64,000 nucleotides of DNA from Cystobasidium ongulense. Its lineage: Eukaryota; Basidiomycota; Cystobasidiomycetes; Cystobasidiales; Cystobasidiaceae. This document shows, piece by piece, positions 1 through 8,597 of this stretch. Position 1 is the first letter of the stretch. Each line of letters starts with the position of its first letter. Position numbers and translations under genes: made by a program. The stretch spans positions 1,598,975 to 1,662,974 of the forward strand of contig BQUP01000003.1 of the NCBI GenBank assembly GCA_022835595.1. Direction: 5' to 3'. The notes under the pieces were generated by a model. The model did no database searches. It saw only the letters and a program-made list of their open reading frames with translations, and was not told the DNA's origin.

Positions 1-284
1 CTTTGTTGGAAAACAACGAGACGATAGATCAAGCGGTAAAGGAAATGTTCTTGGGTGAATGGGGATTCTTGTCATGTGAAGCGGGAAGGAAGTACGGACA
101 TATCTGCAACTTAGGACATGGTATCACGCCGAATGTCCATCCGGATTCGATGAAGTGTAAGCTTTCCGCATGTCTCCCTTGCAACATTGTACCAAGTGGA
201 AACTAATAAACCGCTTCTTTGCATGCAGGCTTCCTGCAAGCAGTACACAAGTACTCTGTTCGCTCTCCTGCTCCACCGCAATAG
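1..284 (+). CDS. Uroporphyrinogen decarboxylase, C-terminal end (partial)
   Basis: Only the last part of the gene is in the window; the 5' end lies upstream. Uroporphyrinogen decarboxylase makes coproporphyrinogen III from uroporphyrinogen III in the cytosol, the fifth step of heme synthesis. The reading frame open from base 3 carries the family's C-terminal hallmark NLGHGITPNVHPD (family form roughly NLGHGxxPxxxPE). An intron at 157-228 (donor gtaagc, branch actaat, acceptor cag) joins it to a last exon at 229-284 that reads FLQAVHKYS, matching the usual FVxAVHxYS ending. The stop is TAG at 282-284. The next recognisable gene is more than 1.2 kb downstream. Identification is by family knowledge from about 70 residues; the motif is strong. 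Confidence 0.85.
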
Positions 285-901
285 CATGACTTCGGTAGGC
301 CTAGACCGTACGAACTCGTCGTATGATTAGTCGGCAAGTGCGGCGTTAGAGCGGCAGGAAATGCATTTTATACAAATGCTAGGCAGCGAGCTGTGCATAC
401 TCCAACACTATATTCTGCCTGCGCTGAAGCTGACGTATGAGATCGACTTCTGACAACATGAACCATTTCGACTCATCAAATTTGTACTTAGGATGCTATC
501 CAGCAAGGTTCTCGTTCTTCCACGCATGCACCGTGCCGCGCTCAGGGCACCGCCACGAAGGCACATTTGGGAACGGTCTAAGATACAGCTCCGGTACCGG
601 GACTGGATTCTGAGCTTACATAGTGGTTGTGTGAGTGTATGCAATCACTGTAAGTAACGCATATCAGCATATGATCAACACTTGACGAAATTGGGTTGCG
701 GGCAGGAATCGTCAAAATGGCGGCAAAGCAAGCTCACCTCCAGGCTTGCAACTTAGACATGGCAATATCGTACTATATTCATCAAACTTGAGCGAATTTC
801 TCGAGGGCCGGTAGCTTAGTGGGCCCATGCCGGGAAGGTTAGTGAGAGAGGGCTTGTTGGAGTCTAATCTCATTAACAATCAGGGGTCGGCCGAAGTCAA
901 T

Positions 902-1030
902 CAGCATTTGCAAGATCACCTTGCAGTGTTGGTTCGCTTCAATAAAGCATTACATTGGCAACTTTGTAGTGTGAGTTGGGATGAATTAGCATTGCATTGC
1001 GACTTTGTAGTGTTGGTTGGCTTTGGATGC
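902..1030. repeat. Minisatellite, three degenerate copies of about 43 bp
   Basis: Copies begin at about 902, 946 and 988, each opening with agcatt and containing a variant of cttTGTAGTGTtGGTTgG. Spacing is 44 and 42 bp. The copies have diverged by several bases each, so this is not a recent expansion. Confidence 0.6.
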
Positions 1031-1335
1031 AACCGCCTCTCCAGGGTCGAGTCGCTAGTGGTCTGCTCACGGCATTACAAAGTCAGCGTAAGCTGGGTGC
1101 AGTGTGTCTGCGGCAGCCATGCACAGGTGCTGGGTTCGGACGCAGGAAGACACCTTTCTGGGTAACTTCCTACGTACGGCCTTCGGTGCCCCACGGTCTT
1201 TTTTTGAGACCCCTTTCTCGTTTCGCCGCCACCCAACGACTTGACCCTTAACAAAGCGGAGAATAATATGCAAATCAGGGCGAGTTTCTCACTTCAAGAC
1301 ATGGGTGACTTTTGGGGGCATGTAATGTTCGTAAG

Positions 1336-1557
1336 CTGACGGTGCAGCCGTGACCTTTGTGTGAGGCTGCACAGGAAGCAGGCCGTATTAGATCTGCATG
1401 CTACCCGATCTCAGCCCTTGTTTGTTTATAAACGGGGTATTCACTGCTCCAAGCTTGGTGATACCGTCCAAGAGGTCTACATAAAGCCGCTGCCCTGACA
1501 TCTCTTCCAACAAGTATCGACGCCACCGCAACTAGGAGTACACTCAAGGAAGTGAAC
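1336..1557 (+). promoter_or_regulatory. Duplicated 5' region of orphan gene A
   Basis: This block is alignable by eye with 2979-3175 upstream of gene B: both begin ctgacggt, share TGTGTG..GCTG.ACAGG about 25 bases on, and end with agGTCT.CATAAAGC followed by CCTGAC..CTC..CCAACA before the start codon. Copy A also has a perfect 8-bp inverted repeat, GTGCAGCC at about 1343 and GGCTGCAC at about 1366. The shared cataaagc element about 85 bp before the ATG could be a core-promoter element; this is inference. Confidence 0.5.
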
Positions 1558-2577
1558 ATGGCTGAAGAACAAGAAAGCCACTGCTTGGATGGTCCAGAAC
1601 AAGACTCACACGGGCGCAAAGACGCGAATGATCCGACTACCTTTATCGATGGGGGAGATGAGTTGCGACACCAGCTTACAATATACCTTAGCAACGCTGC
1701 CATAGGTACTGAAACTCCAATATCAAGTTGTCAGACAGCACAACCAAACGATATGCCAGCGACAACAACGGCACAGATTTCTTCACAATTCCATGGAAGA
1801 CCTTCGATATTACGATCAGTCAGTAGTCGATTCGTAGAGGATCTACCTGAATTCCAGCCCTTTTCACCTATAGCCACATCCCCGCACAGAAGGAGGTTTA
1901 GATCCTCTCCTGCTATATTGGGAACCGGAAGTAGAGCTAACAATGAATCAAATCCTGGGACGAATTCTAGATCTACTATTGTAGGAAACTTACATCAGAC
2001 CCTAGGCGCTCTACAAGATGGTGTCACTCCCGTCCAGATTTCGAGAGACAAGCAATCTCGAAGTTGGAAGACTCTTCTGCTCGTGTCCGCTTACCTGAGC
2101 ATAGTCGCTTTTATTACCAATCCGGAAGCGCATTCATCATCGCCAGGCCAGCAGCAGGTCGAAGGTACGCAATCCCGAGCCGAAATATGTCAGAAGCGGT
2201 CAAGCTCTCGTCCTGAAGGCCTCTCGCCTCTAAGCCCTGCATTTACAACGGCAATTTCGATGATAGAACGCAAGCCATTAAAGCTGAAGAAGCGACCTCC
2301 TAGTGAGATCTCAAACGAAGCACTGCGATCTCGTAGAGGATCGACATATAAAGAATGGAGGCGCGAGATGAAGTCCGAAGTGTCAGCGCATGTATCGAGA
2401 CGGTCGTCACGAAGATCGCAAAAGTCTACCGCAAGTAGAGTGACGAGGAGTACGGTACGCACGAAATCCACATCTAGAAGACGGCTCTTCAGGGCAAATA
2501 AGCGATGCAATGCATTGTCCAGATTTAGCAGGAGCTTTTTGTTGAAATTTACCTGTCGTGGTGGACGTACTCAATAG
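1558..2577 (+). CDS. Orphan protein A (339 aa), paralog of the next gene
   Basis: I do not recognise the family. The single-exon frame runs from ATG 1558 to TAG 2577; the frame is open slightly further up but has no earlier ATG. Residues about 20-40 carry the motif DPTTFIDGGDELRHQ (preceded by N), which occurs in four variants in gene B. The middle is Ser/Thr/Pro-rich, with a short hydrophobic run near residue 170 (TLLLVSAYLSIVAFI) that could be a membrane segment. The C-terminal 80 residues are very basic (many RRS/SRR). The last 28 residues, NKRCNALSRFSRSFLLKF followed by CRGGRTQ, are homologous to the end of gene B. No signal peptide is seen. Being intronless is unusual here, where nearly every other gene has introns. 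Gene B follows 598 bp downstream in the same direction, so this is a tandem duplication. Confidence 0.7.
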   Translation: MAEEQESHCLDGPEQDSHGRKDANDPTTFIDGGDELRHQLTIYLSNAAIGTETPISSCQTAQPNDMPATTTAQISSQFHGRPSILRSVSSRFVEDLPEFQPFSPIATSPHRRRFRSSPAILGTGSRANNESNPGTNSRSTIVGNLHQTLGALQDGVTPVQISRDKQSRSWKTLLLVSAYLSIVAFITNPEAHSSSPGQQQVEGTQSRAEICQKRSSSRPEGLSPLSPAFTTAISMIERKPLKLKKRPPSEISNEALRSRRGSTYKEWRREMKSEVSAHVSRRSSRRSQKSTASRVTRSTVRTKSTSRRRLFRANKRCNALSRFSRSFLLKFTCRGGRTQ

Positions 2578-2693
2578 TCTCGCTTCTATACATCATGCCG
2601 AGTGCTCAAAAAACACACAGTACGATATTTTCGTATTATTCAGGAGTGTAAAGAGCTTGTTCTGCTGACACATTGTGTTATCTTGTTTTACAG

Positions 2694-2877
2694 TTCATAC
2701 AGGACGAACTTCTGACCATGTGGTCCTTCAATTCGAACAGGCCCGCTGTGCTCTAGCGTTCATACGGGACCGACTGCTGACTATACGGCCTCTTTGACCA
2801 TTCATACAGGACCGACTTCTGATCATATGGTCTTGCTCAAGCGTTCATGCAGGACCGACTTCGGACAATCTTGGTTT
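2694..2877. repeat. Minisatellite with palindromic core between the orphan genes
   Basis: Four copies of TTCATaCaGGACcGACTtCTGA begin at about 2694, 2759, 2801 and 2844. Each is followed by a dyad close to GACCATATGGTC (2714-2725, 2779-2790, 2821-2832, weak at 2864-2875). Copies 2 to 4 are spaced 42-43 bp. The first gap of 65 bp holds a decayed partial copy near 2731. Confidence 0.65.
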
Positions 2878-2978
2878 GATTCAGACCAACTAACGGGTAT
2901 TCAGCGGAATAATTGCGCACCGGGAATATCTTAAAGACACAGCTCCAGTGCGTTTGGCAGAGTCATTAGTCGCGCGGT

Positions 2979-3175
2979 CCTGTCAAGCTGACGGTAGAGT
3001 CGCACCCTTATGTGTGGAGCTGTACAGGTATCAGCCCGCGCTCAAACTCCACGCCATCCGATTTACACTACTTCTGTAAGTTTGACTAGCACGTCTAAGC
3101 GGTCTGCATAAAGCTCCTGTCCTGACTCCCTCTCCAACAGGCATTTCGACTCCGCTGCATTTTTGGGATATACAA
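2979..3175 (+). promoter_or_regulatory. Duplicated 5' region of orphan gene B with predicted 5' UTR intron
   Basis: This is the counterpart of 1336-1557. A well-formed intron is predicted at 3076-3140: donor gtaagt, branch ctgac at 3122, acceptor ccaacag. It is 65 nt, the normal size in this window. The spliced leader has no in-frame ATG upstream of 3176, so the intron would be in the 5' UTR. Confidence 0.5.
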
Positions 3176-4270
3176 ATGGCAGACAACAAGGATCAAGAAC
3201 TAGAAAGATGCTGCTTGTTTTGTCCACAAGACTCGCTTCTACACAGTGATCCGAATGATGCGGTTCCGTACATCGATGGAGGGGATTTGTTGCGAAGCGA
3301 GGGGTTCAGACTGTATCACGAAACAAACAGGGATACGATTGCTACTGACGCATCAAACGGTCAGACGGCACAATCAGATGATACGCCAGAAACATTGACA
3401 GTACAGACTCCTTCACACTCTCACGCAAGAGACTCTGTCATGGTTCAAGGGCGAGACAGCGACTGCTTGGATGGTCACAAGCTGGACGCAAGTGGTACCA
3501 GTGACCCGAACGATCCGACTACCTTTATCGATGGTGGAGAAGAAATGCGATCCCAGTTTACAGTTTGCATGTATGGGTATAGGACTGACACTCGAGAACC
3601 AAGCGGTCAGAGAGCACAATCAGATGACACGCCAGAAACATTGACAGTACAGACTTCTTCACACTCTCACGTAAGAGACTCTGTCATGGTTCAAGGGCGA
3701 GACAGTGACTGCTTGGATGGTCGCAAACAAGACTCAACTGGGACCAGTGACCCGAACGATCCGACTACCTCTATCGACGGTGGAGAAGAACTGCGACACC
3801 AGCTTACACCTGGGCATGGCATCCATGGATGTATGACTGACACTCAAGAACCAAGTGGTCAGACAGCCCAATCAGACGACACGCCAGAAACATCGACAGT
3901 ACAGACTCCTTCACAATCTCACGCAAGAGACTCTGTCACGGTTAAAGGGCGAGACAGTGACTGCTTGGATGGTCACAAACAAGACTCAACTGGGACCAGT
4001 GACCCAAACGATCCGACTACCTCTATCGACGGTGGAGAAGAACTGCGACACCAGCATACACCTGAGCATGGCATCGATGGTTATAGGATTGACACTCGAG
4101 GACCAAGCGGCCAGACAGCCCAACCAGACGAAAGCTCCCCCCACAGACCAGACGAAAGCTCTCCCCACAGAAGCGAGGCTGTGCAGAGCAACAAGCGATG
4201 CAATGTATTAGTGAGATTGGGTAGGAGCTTTTGGAGAATAGTCAGATGTCGTAGTGGACGGGCTCAATAG
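3176..4270 (+). CDS. Orphan repeat protein B (364 aa), paralog of gene A
   Basis: I do not recognise the family. One exon runs from ATG 3176 to TAG 4270. The protein is built of four head-to-tail units of about 82-84 residues. A unit opens with CLDGHKQDSTGTSDPNDPTT, then SIDGGEELRHQ, then a Ser/Thr-rich half with PSGQTAQSDDTPETxTVQT and RDSVMVQGRDSD. Units 2 to 4 start at about 3451, 3697 and 3949 (246 and 252 bp apart) and are nearly identical in DNA, so expansion is recent. Unit 1 is diverged (CCLFCPQDS, DPNDAVPYIDGGDLLR). A short duplication, DESSPHRPDESSPHR, follows. The basic tail NKRCNVLVRLGRSFWRIV then CRSGRAQ matches the tail of gene A. The body is acidic, hydrophilic and probably disordered, with neither signal peptide nor membrane span. 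The constant IDGG(D/E)(E/L)(L/M)R motif and the tail are the likely functional parts (inference). Confidence 0.75.
   Translation: MADNKDQELERCCLFCPQDSLLHSDPNDAVPYIDGGDLLRSEGFRLYHETNRDTIATDASNGQTAQSDDTPETLTVQTPSHSHARDSVMVQGRDSDCLDGHKLDASGTSDPNDPTTFIDGGEEMRSQFTVCMYGYRTDTREPSGQRAQSDDTPETLTVQTSSHSHVRDSVMVQGRDSDCLDGRKQDSTGTSDPNDPTTSIDGGEELRHQLTPGHGIHGCMTDTQEPSGQTAQSDDTPETSTVQTPSQSHARDSVTVKGRDSDCLDGHKQDSTGTSDPNDPTTSIDGGEELRHQHTPEHGIDGYRIDTRGPSGQTAQPDESSPHRPDESSPHRSEAVQSNKRCNVLVRLGRSFWRIVRCRSGRAQ
3451..4130 (+). repeat. Intragenic tandem repeat of gene B (246/252-bp units)
   Basis: Three in-frame units begin at gcgagacag at about 3451, 3697 and 3949. The last two are almost identical over about 115 bp. 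The unit lengths are multiples of three, so changes in copy number keep the frame. Confidence 0.75.
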
Positions 4271-4885
4271 TCTCGTTCGTTCTGTCGTCGAACCCGGGGT
4301 TTCCAAATCACATATGTCGTCTTACAATAAGATTTGACTTGCTCTGCAAAGTAGAGAGCGTTTTCTGTTATCACGCTACAGTCAAAGATCTTCATGTAAC
4401 CCTTGTGCATTGATTGATATTTGCCACCACGCACATGACTTGCGACACTTGCTCGCCAGCAGGATTGATTGCAAAGGTGTATACTCCGCCAACCACTGCA
4501 ACCATCTTGTCTGTCCAATCTCGCAACTGTGACCTCCCTCGCCGCAAGCAGGCAGGCAGGCAGGCAGTTGAAGCTGTTACGAACCTCTGGTCAGCTGCTG
4601 CTCAGAGCCGCCGGAGGCTGTCCGTCCACTTTGGCGCTGGACAGCATTGCTCGCCTCCATTCAATCCTGCTCGCTGGCTCGACACGCTCTCTTCTCTTCT
4701 CTTCAATGCATTGACTCGTCCATCAGCGTACCTGGCCGTTCCCAACCTGTCTGTCCGAGTCACACCCCGTCACCGCTCGGGTTTGCCTTTGAGCTCCAAG
4801 TGCCAGTACAAGTCCAAGTATACTACACTACACTATACGATACAGCAATACAGCAGCAGTACAAGGCAATACACAAGCACAATAG
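4271..4885. other. Intergenic region upstream of the ABC transporter
   Basis: No gene is supported. It holds a (GGCA)n microsatellite at about 4548-4567 and the pyrimidine-rich promoter/5' UTR of the ABC transporter, with tandem cactacac/atacagcaatacagcag motifs just before its ATG. Confidence 0.4.
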
Positions 4886-7800
4886 ATGGCTGATGATGCT
4901 GTCCAAGAAGCCTCGCAAGCCGAGCAGCTACTCGCACACGACCTCGCTTCACACCTCGTAGCCCTGTCGCCTCGCCTGCCGGATGGTGTCGCCGCCTCGT
5001 CCTCGGTCTCATCCGAGCTCTCCTCCTCCACTTCGAAAGCTGCATCAGAAACAACTGCATCCACTAGTATCGCTGGAGACTCTGAAGCGGCATGTCAAAC
5101 CGACAAGGATGAGTCCAAGACGTCCGAACCTGCAACAAGCACAGCCAAAGACGCCACCAAAATCGAAGTCTTAGCTGATAAACCAGGCTATCGCAAAGAG
5201 CTACGTACTTCTCCTGCCGGAAACAAGTATCTCATCGAGACTCGAGGACTATGGACAACACTTCGCTCTTTGACACCTTTACGAAAGAACCGCTCTACCC
5301 AACATCGCCTCAAGAAAAAGCTAGTAGACTTTGCTACATTTTGGCCTTTCCTCCTAAGATTTGCGAAAGAAGTTATCAATCTAGGAAGAGGGAGGTTTCT
5401 TTTACACCTCGTTGCCTCCACTTTGACGGGACTTGCTCCGGTAGGCCGACCCGTTCAAGTGGCATCAAGGGATGACCAACCATACTGACGTTCGCCCACC
5501 ATGATAGGCCCTTCGGATATACCTGTATGGACGTCTCATTGCGATGGCACAGACCGCGAGTGAGAAGCGTACAGTGTATGTCATGTATAAGCGTGTTGTT
5601 TCTCCGCCTGTACTAATAATTTCCCGGATTTCAACATGCAGCCGCAAAGCCGAACTATTTCTCATAGCCGGATCTTCCTACCTTTCTTCATTCCTAGAAA
5701 CCTGGATCGACAGTTTGTTGTAAGTTTCTTTTTCGGCTATTTGTCACTCAGGTCAAGCTAACTGGTATGCGGTCTTGCAGAGCGGAGAATAATGGTATCT
5801 TACAGCGGCGCTTCCAGTAAGCTCCGTCAGCTAGATAGTCAGAGGTGGCATGGCATAGACCTGACCTTTTTTTTTGCAGAGCCATGGTCAGTGAACATTT
5901 GATAAACGCCCGTGCTCGACTCGACATTCATACACTGGGCAAAACCCGTGTGATACGCGATTTTACGTCCGCTGCTTCATTGGTGCATTCGCTAGGTGAT
6001 GGGACGTTCGTCATAGGACAGCTCATTGACCTGTTTACGTCTGCCGTCTCTTTGACAACGCAAGCTTCAATGCTATACAAGATGACTACAAAGGAAAATG
6101 CGGATCTTGCTCTGATTAGCATATTCTCCGCAAGTATTACAATGCTGAGGGTGAGCCTTCAACCCTGACATACGTCGCCATTCCCGAAAATGCATCTTAC
6201 ACTCTATCTGTGCTATTCTCTGCAGTGGTTTTGGAGAGGTACACGAGGTTATGCCATGTCTTCTATAACGGACGCAAATTACAATCGAATGACTTTGATG
6301 GAAGACATGTCACATCCCTCTACCGGCAACTTTGGCGAACGCAAGGTTCTAGGTATTGGTGAATGGGTGCATGATCAATACAAGAAGGCTAGCAATGCAT
6401 TAGGAGACGTTTCATTGTCCCCACCGCGCAACACTGAAATGTTCACATCGGCTGTAAGCGTTTATCTGTTTTCGCCCGCTATGTTGATCAGATGCTCCTT
6501 GCTGATACATTTCCATATCATATACAACAGACCGAGGCAATACGAAGTTTCACTGATACTGCTATCATCGTCCTATTCTCGCTCAAAGTGTCTGAGAGAC
6601 CACTGCCTGAAGCTGCCATGTCCATGTCATCGTTGACTTTCATACAAAGCACGACTCGAAATCTAGCAAGCAATCTTTATCGCTTTATTTATGATATCCA
6701 GCACTTCGGTGATGAAATGGCGGCTTTCAAGTCGTACTATCGTGTCTTGGAGATCAAGAGTGCTATCAAGGAACCTGCAGAGCCTCTCAAGTACGAGACA
6801 GTGCAGCACCGTATCGAAGAGGGTTCTACTGCAGAGACAAAAGACAATAGAAAATCAAGTCAAGTTAAATGCGGCATGGAAGTTGAATTTAAAAATGTGT
6901 GTTACACTTGGCCAGGCAGAAAGGAGAAGGCATTAGACCACATCTCGTTCATTATCAAAGCTGGCGAGCTCACTGCCATCGTGGGCTACAATGGAGCTGG
7001 TAAATCGACAATTATCGCTCTTATAGCTCGCCTGTGCGACCCTTCAAGCGGTGAAATTCTCATCAACGGTCATGATATCCGATTATACAAGACATCAGAC
7101 CTTCATAGAGCCATGTCATTCCTTTTCCAGTCATCTGCGGATTTACCTCTCACCATACAAGAATATATTGGAGTTGGTAACCTCGCTGAAATCAACAACT
7201 TGCAGAAGATCAGACAAGCTGCAACTGATAGTGGTGCCATTGAATTTATTGATAAATTGGAAGATGGATTCCAAAGCTCTTTCACTGGTCAAGTTGAGAT
7301 CGAAACACCTGAAACGCTTTACAAAGATGCGGTGGCTTGGGACAAATATCTGGACGAGATGGAAGAAGAAGATAATGGGAAAGAAGATGATCATGATGAG
7401 GAAGACGCTGAAAAAGACGAATCGAATGACAGTGATGAGAAGGCCGATAAGAAAGAGACTGATTGTAAGGAAGGTGGCGATGGGAAAGATTCAAAGAAAG
7501 ACGACGAGGATGATGATAGCAGTTCGGATTCAGGTTCGAGCTCTGATGGCGGTAACTCCGATTCTGAAGGCCGATTGGCGTTCTCGGGAGGTCAGCGACA
7601 GAAGATCATCCTAGCGCGAAGTTTCCTACGCGATAACTGCGACCTTGCTATCTTTGACGAATAGTAAGCCAACATACCGACTTGCAATTTTTGAAAAGAC
7701 CTGACTGACATTGTTCCTGACTTCAGCTCTGCAAACCTGGATCCTTTGGCCGAACATTCTCTGTTCCAGAAGATAACAGCTAAACGAGGACGGCAAACCT

Positions 7801-8165
7801 TGCTGTACATTACGCATAGATACAGCACTGTTCGACACGGTAAGTCTAAACGAGAATCCAGCAAAGACTCAAATACTGATTGTTATTTACCATTGCCAGC
7901 CGACCGTATCCTAATGCTCGAGAAAGGCAAGGTCATCGAGTGTGGTACACATGAGGATCTCATGGCAATTGAGAACGGCAAGTATGCGGAGATGTCACGT
8001 CTGGCACTTGGTGAGACCACATCCGACAAGCCGAAAGCCTCCGAGTCCTCTCGAGACGCCTCGCATGAAAGCGAGTCCAAGAATGACACTTTTGATGAAA
8101 ACGAAACAACGGCTATCAATACACCTTTGCCAACATCTCGAGCTCCCTCACCTGAGCTTCTTTAA
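4886..8165 (+). CDS. ABC half-transporter with acidic insert in the nucleotide-binding domain
   Basis: Nine exons give a 915-residue protein: 4886-5440, 5508-5575, 5642-5719, 5781-5816, 5880-6150, 6226-6453, 6531-7663, 7727-7839, 7900-8165. One transmembrane half spans roughly residues 155-440 and includes YLYGRLIA and FLIAGSSYLSSFLETWID. One ATP-binding domain follows: Walker A GYNGAGKST, Q-loop FLFQSSAD, signature FSGGQRQK, Walker B CDLAIFDE running into YSANLDP, H-loop LLYITHR. Transporters of this layout (MsbA/HlyB-like) act as dimers; the substrate cannot be told. Oddly, about 80 very acidic, Lys- and Ser-rich residues (about 7342-7575) sit between the Q-loop and the signature motif. The D-loop is SANLDP rather than SALD. 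The N-terminal 120 residues are Ser/Glu-rich and probably cytosolic. Confidence 0.9.
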
Positions 8166-8597
8166 TATTACGTGCACTTATCATTATTCCTCGCAAGCCG
8201 TCAATTCTCCTATCGCAACCGAAGTTTGCAAATTTCTATCTGGTTATACCAAGAAGTTCGTTTCGAAAAGTTCACAAAGTCTCATAGAGTTGCCTAAACC
8301 TATTAGTGTGCTTCACTCTTTTCAGTCAGTATTTAAGTGATGAATTAGAAGCAGTAGTAGTACTCATTCTTTTACAATCTATTCACCTCGTTATGCAAGC
8401 AAGTATGCAAGCAAGTATGCAAGCAAAGTCTCAATTCTTGTTCGCACTGAGCGACATGTAGCAATAGAAGTTGTACCTGATCGGATCTTCTGAGACAGCA
8501 ATTCAAAGAATTTCCAACTGCGAGCTTTCAGCGTTGCTTGTTTTATTGCCTATACCTGCTGCTCACTTACATTTACTGGTGCACTCCTTCTGGCGGC
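8166..8597. other. Intergenic region between ABC transporter and carboxypeptidase
   Basis: No gene is seen. It contains a 12-bp tandem repeat at 8393-8428 (three copies of atgcaagcaagt or close) and the promoter of the carboxypeptidase gene. Confidence 0.4.
8393..8428. repeat. 12-bp tandem repeat, three copies
   Basis: The unit atgcaagcaagt occurs at 8393 and 8405, with a third copy at 8417 that differs at its end. Confidence 0.8.

Larger units (their letters stand above)
285..1557. other. Gene-poor stretch before the orphan gene pair
   Basis: No convincing coding or RNA gene was found over 1.27 kb. Short ORFs on both strands have no recognisable motif. The stretch contains a three-copy minisatellite (902-1030) and, from about 1336, the promoter/5' region of the first orphan gene, which is related to the one at about 2979. 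Confidence 0.5.

Noticed and set aside
804-880. tRNA-like start (gccggtagcttagtggg)
   Set aside because: It resembles a D-arm region, but there is no matching anticodon stem, T-arm or closing acceptor stem downstream.
5441-5507. ABC transporter exon 1 reading on to its stop at 5488
   Set aside because: The frame past 5440 loses similarity, whereas splicing to 5508 gives the expected ALRIYLYGRLI membrane segment.
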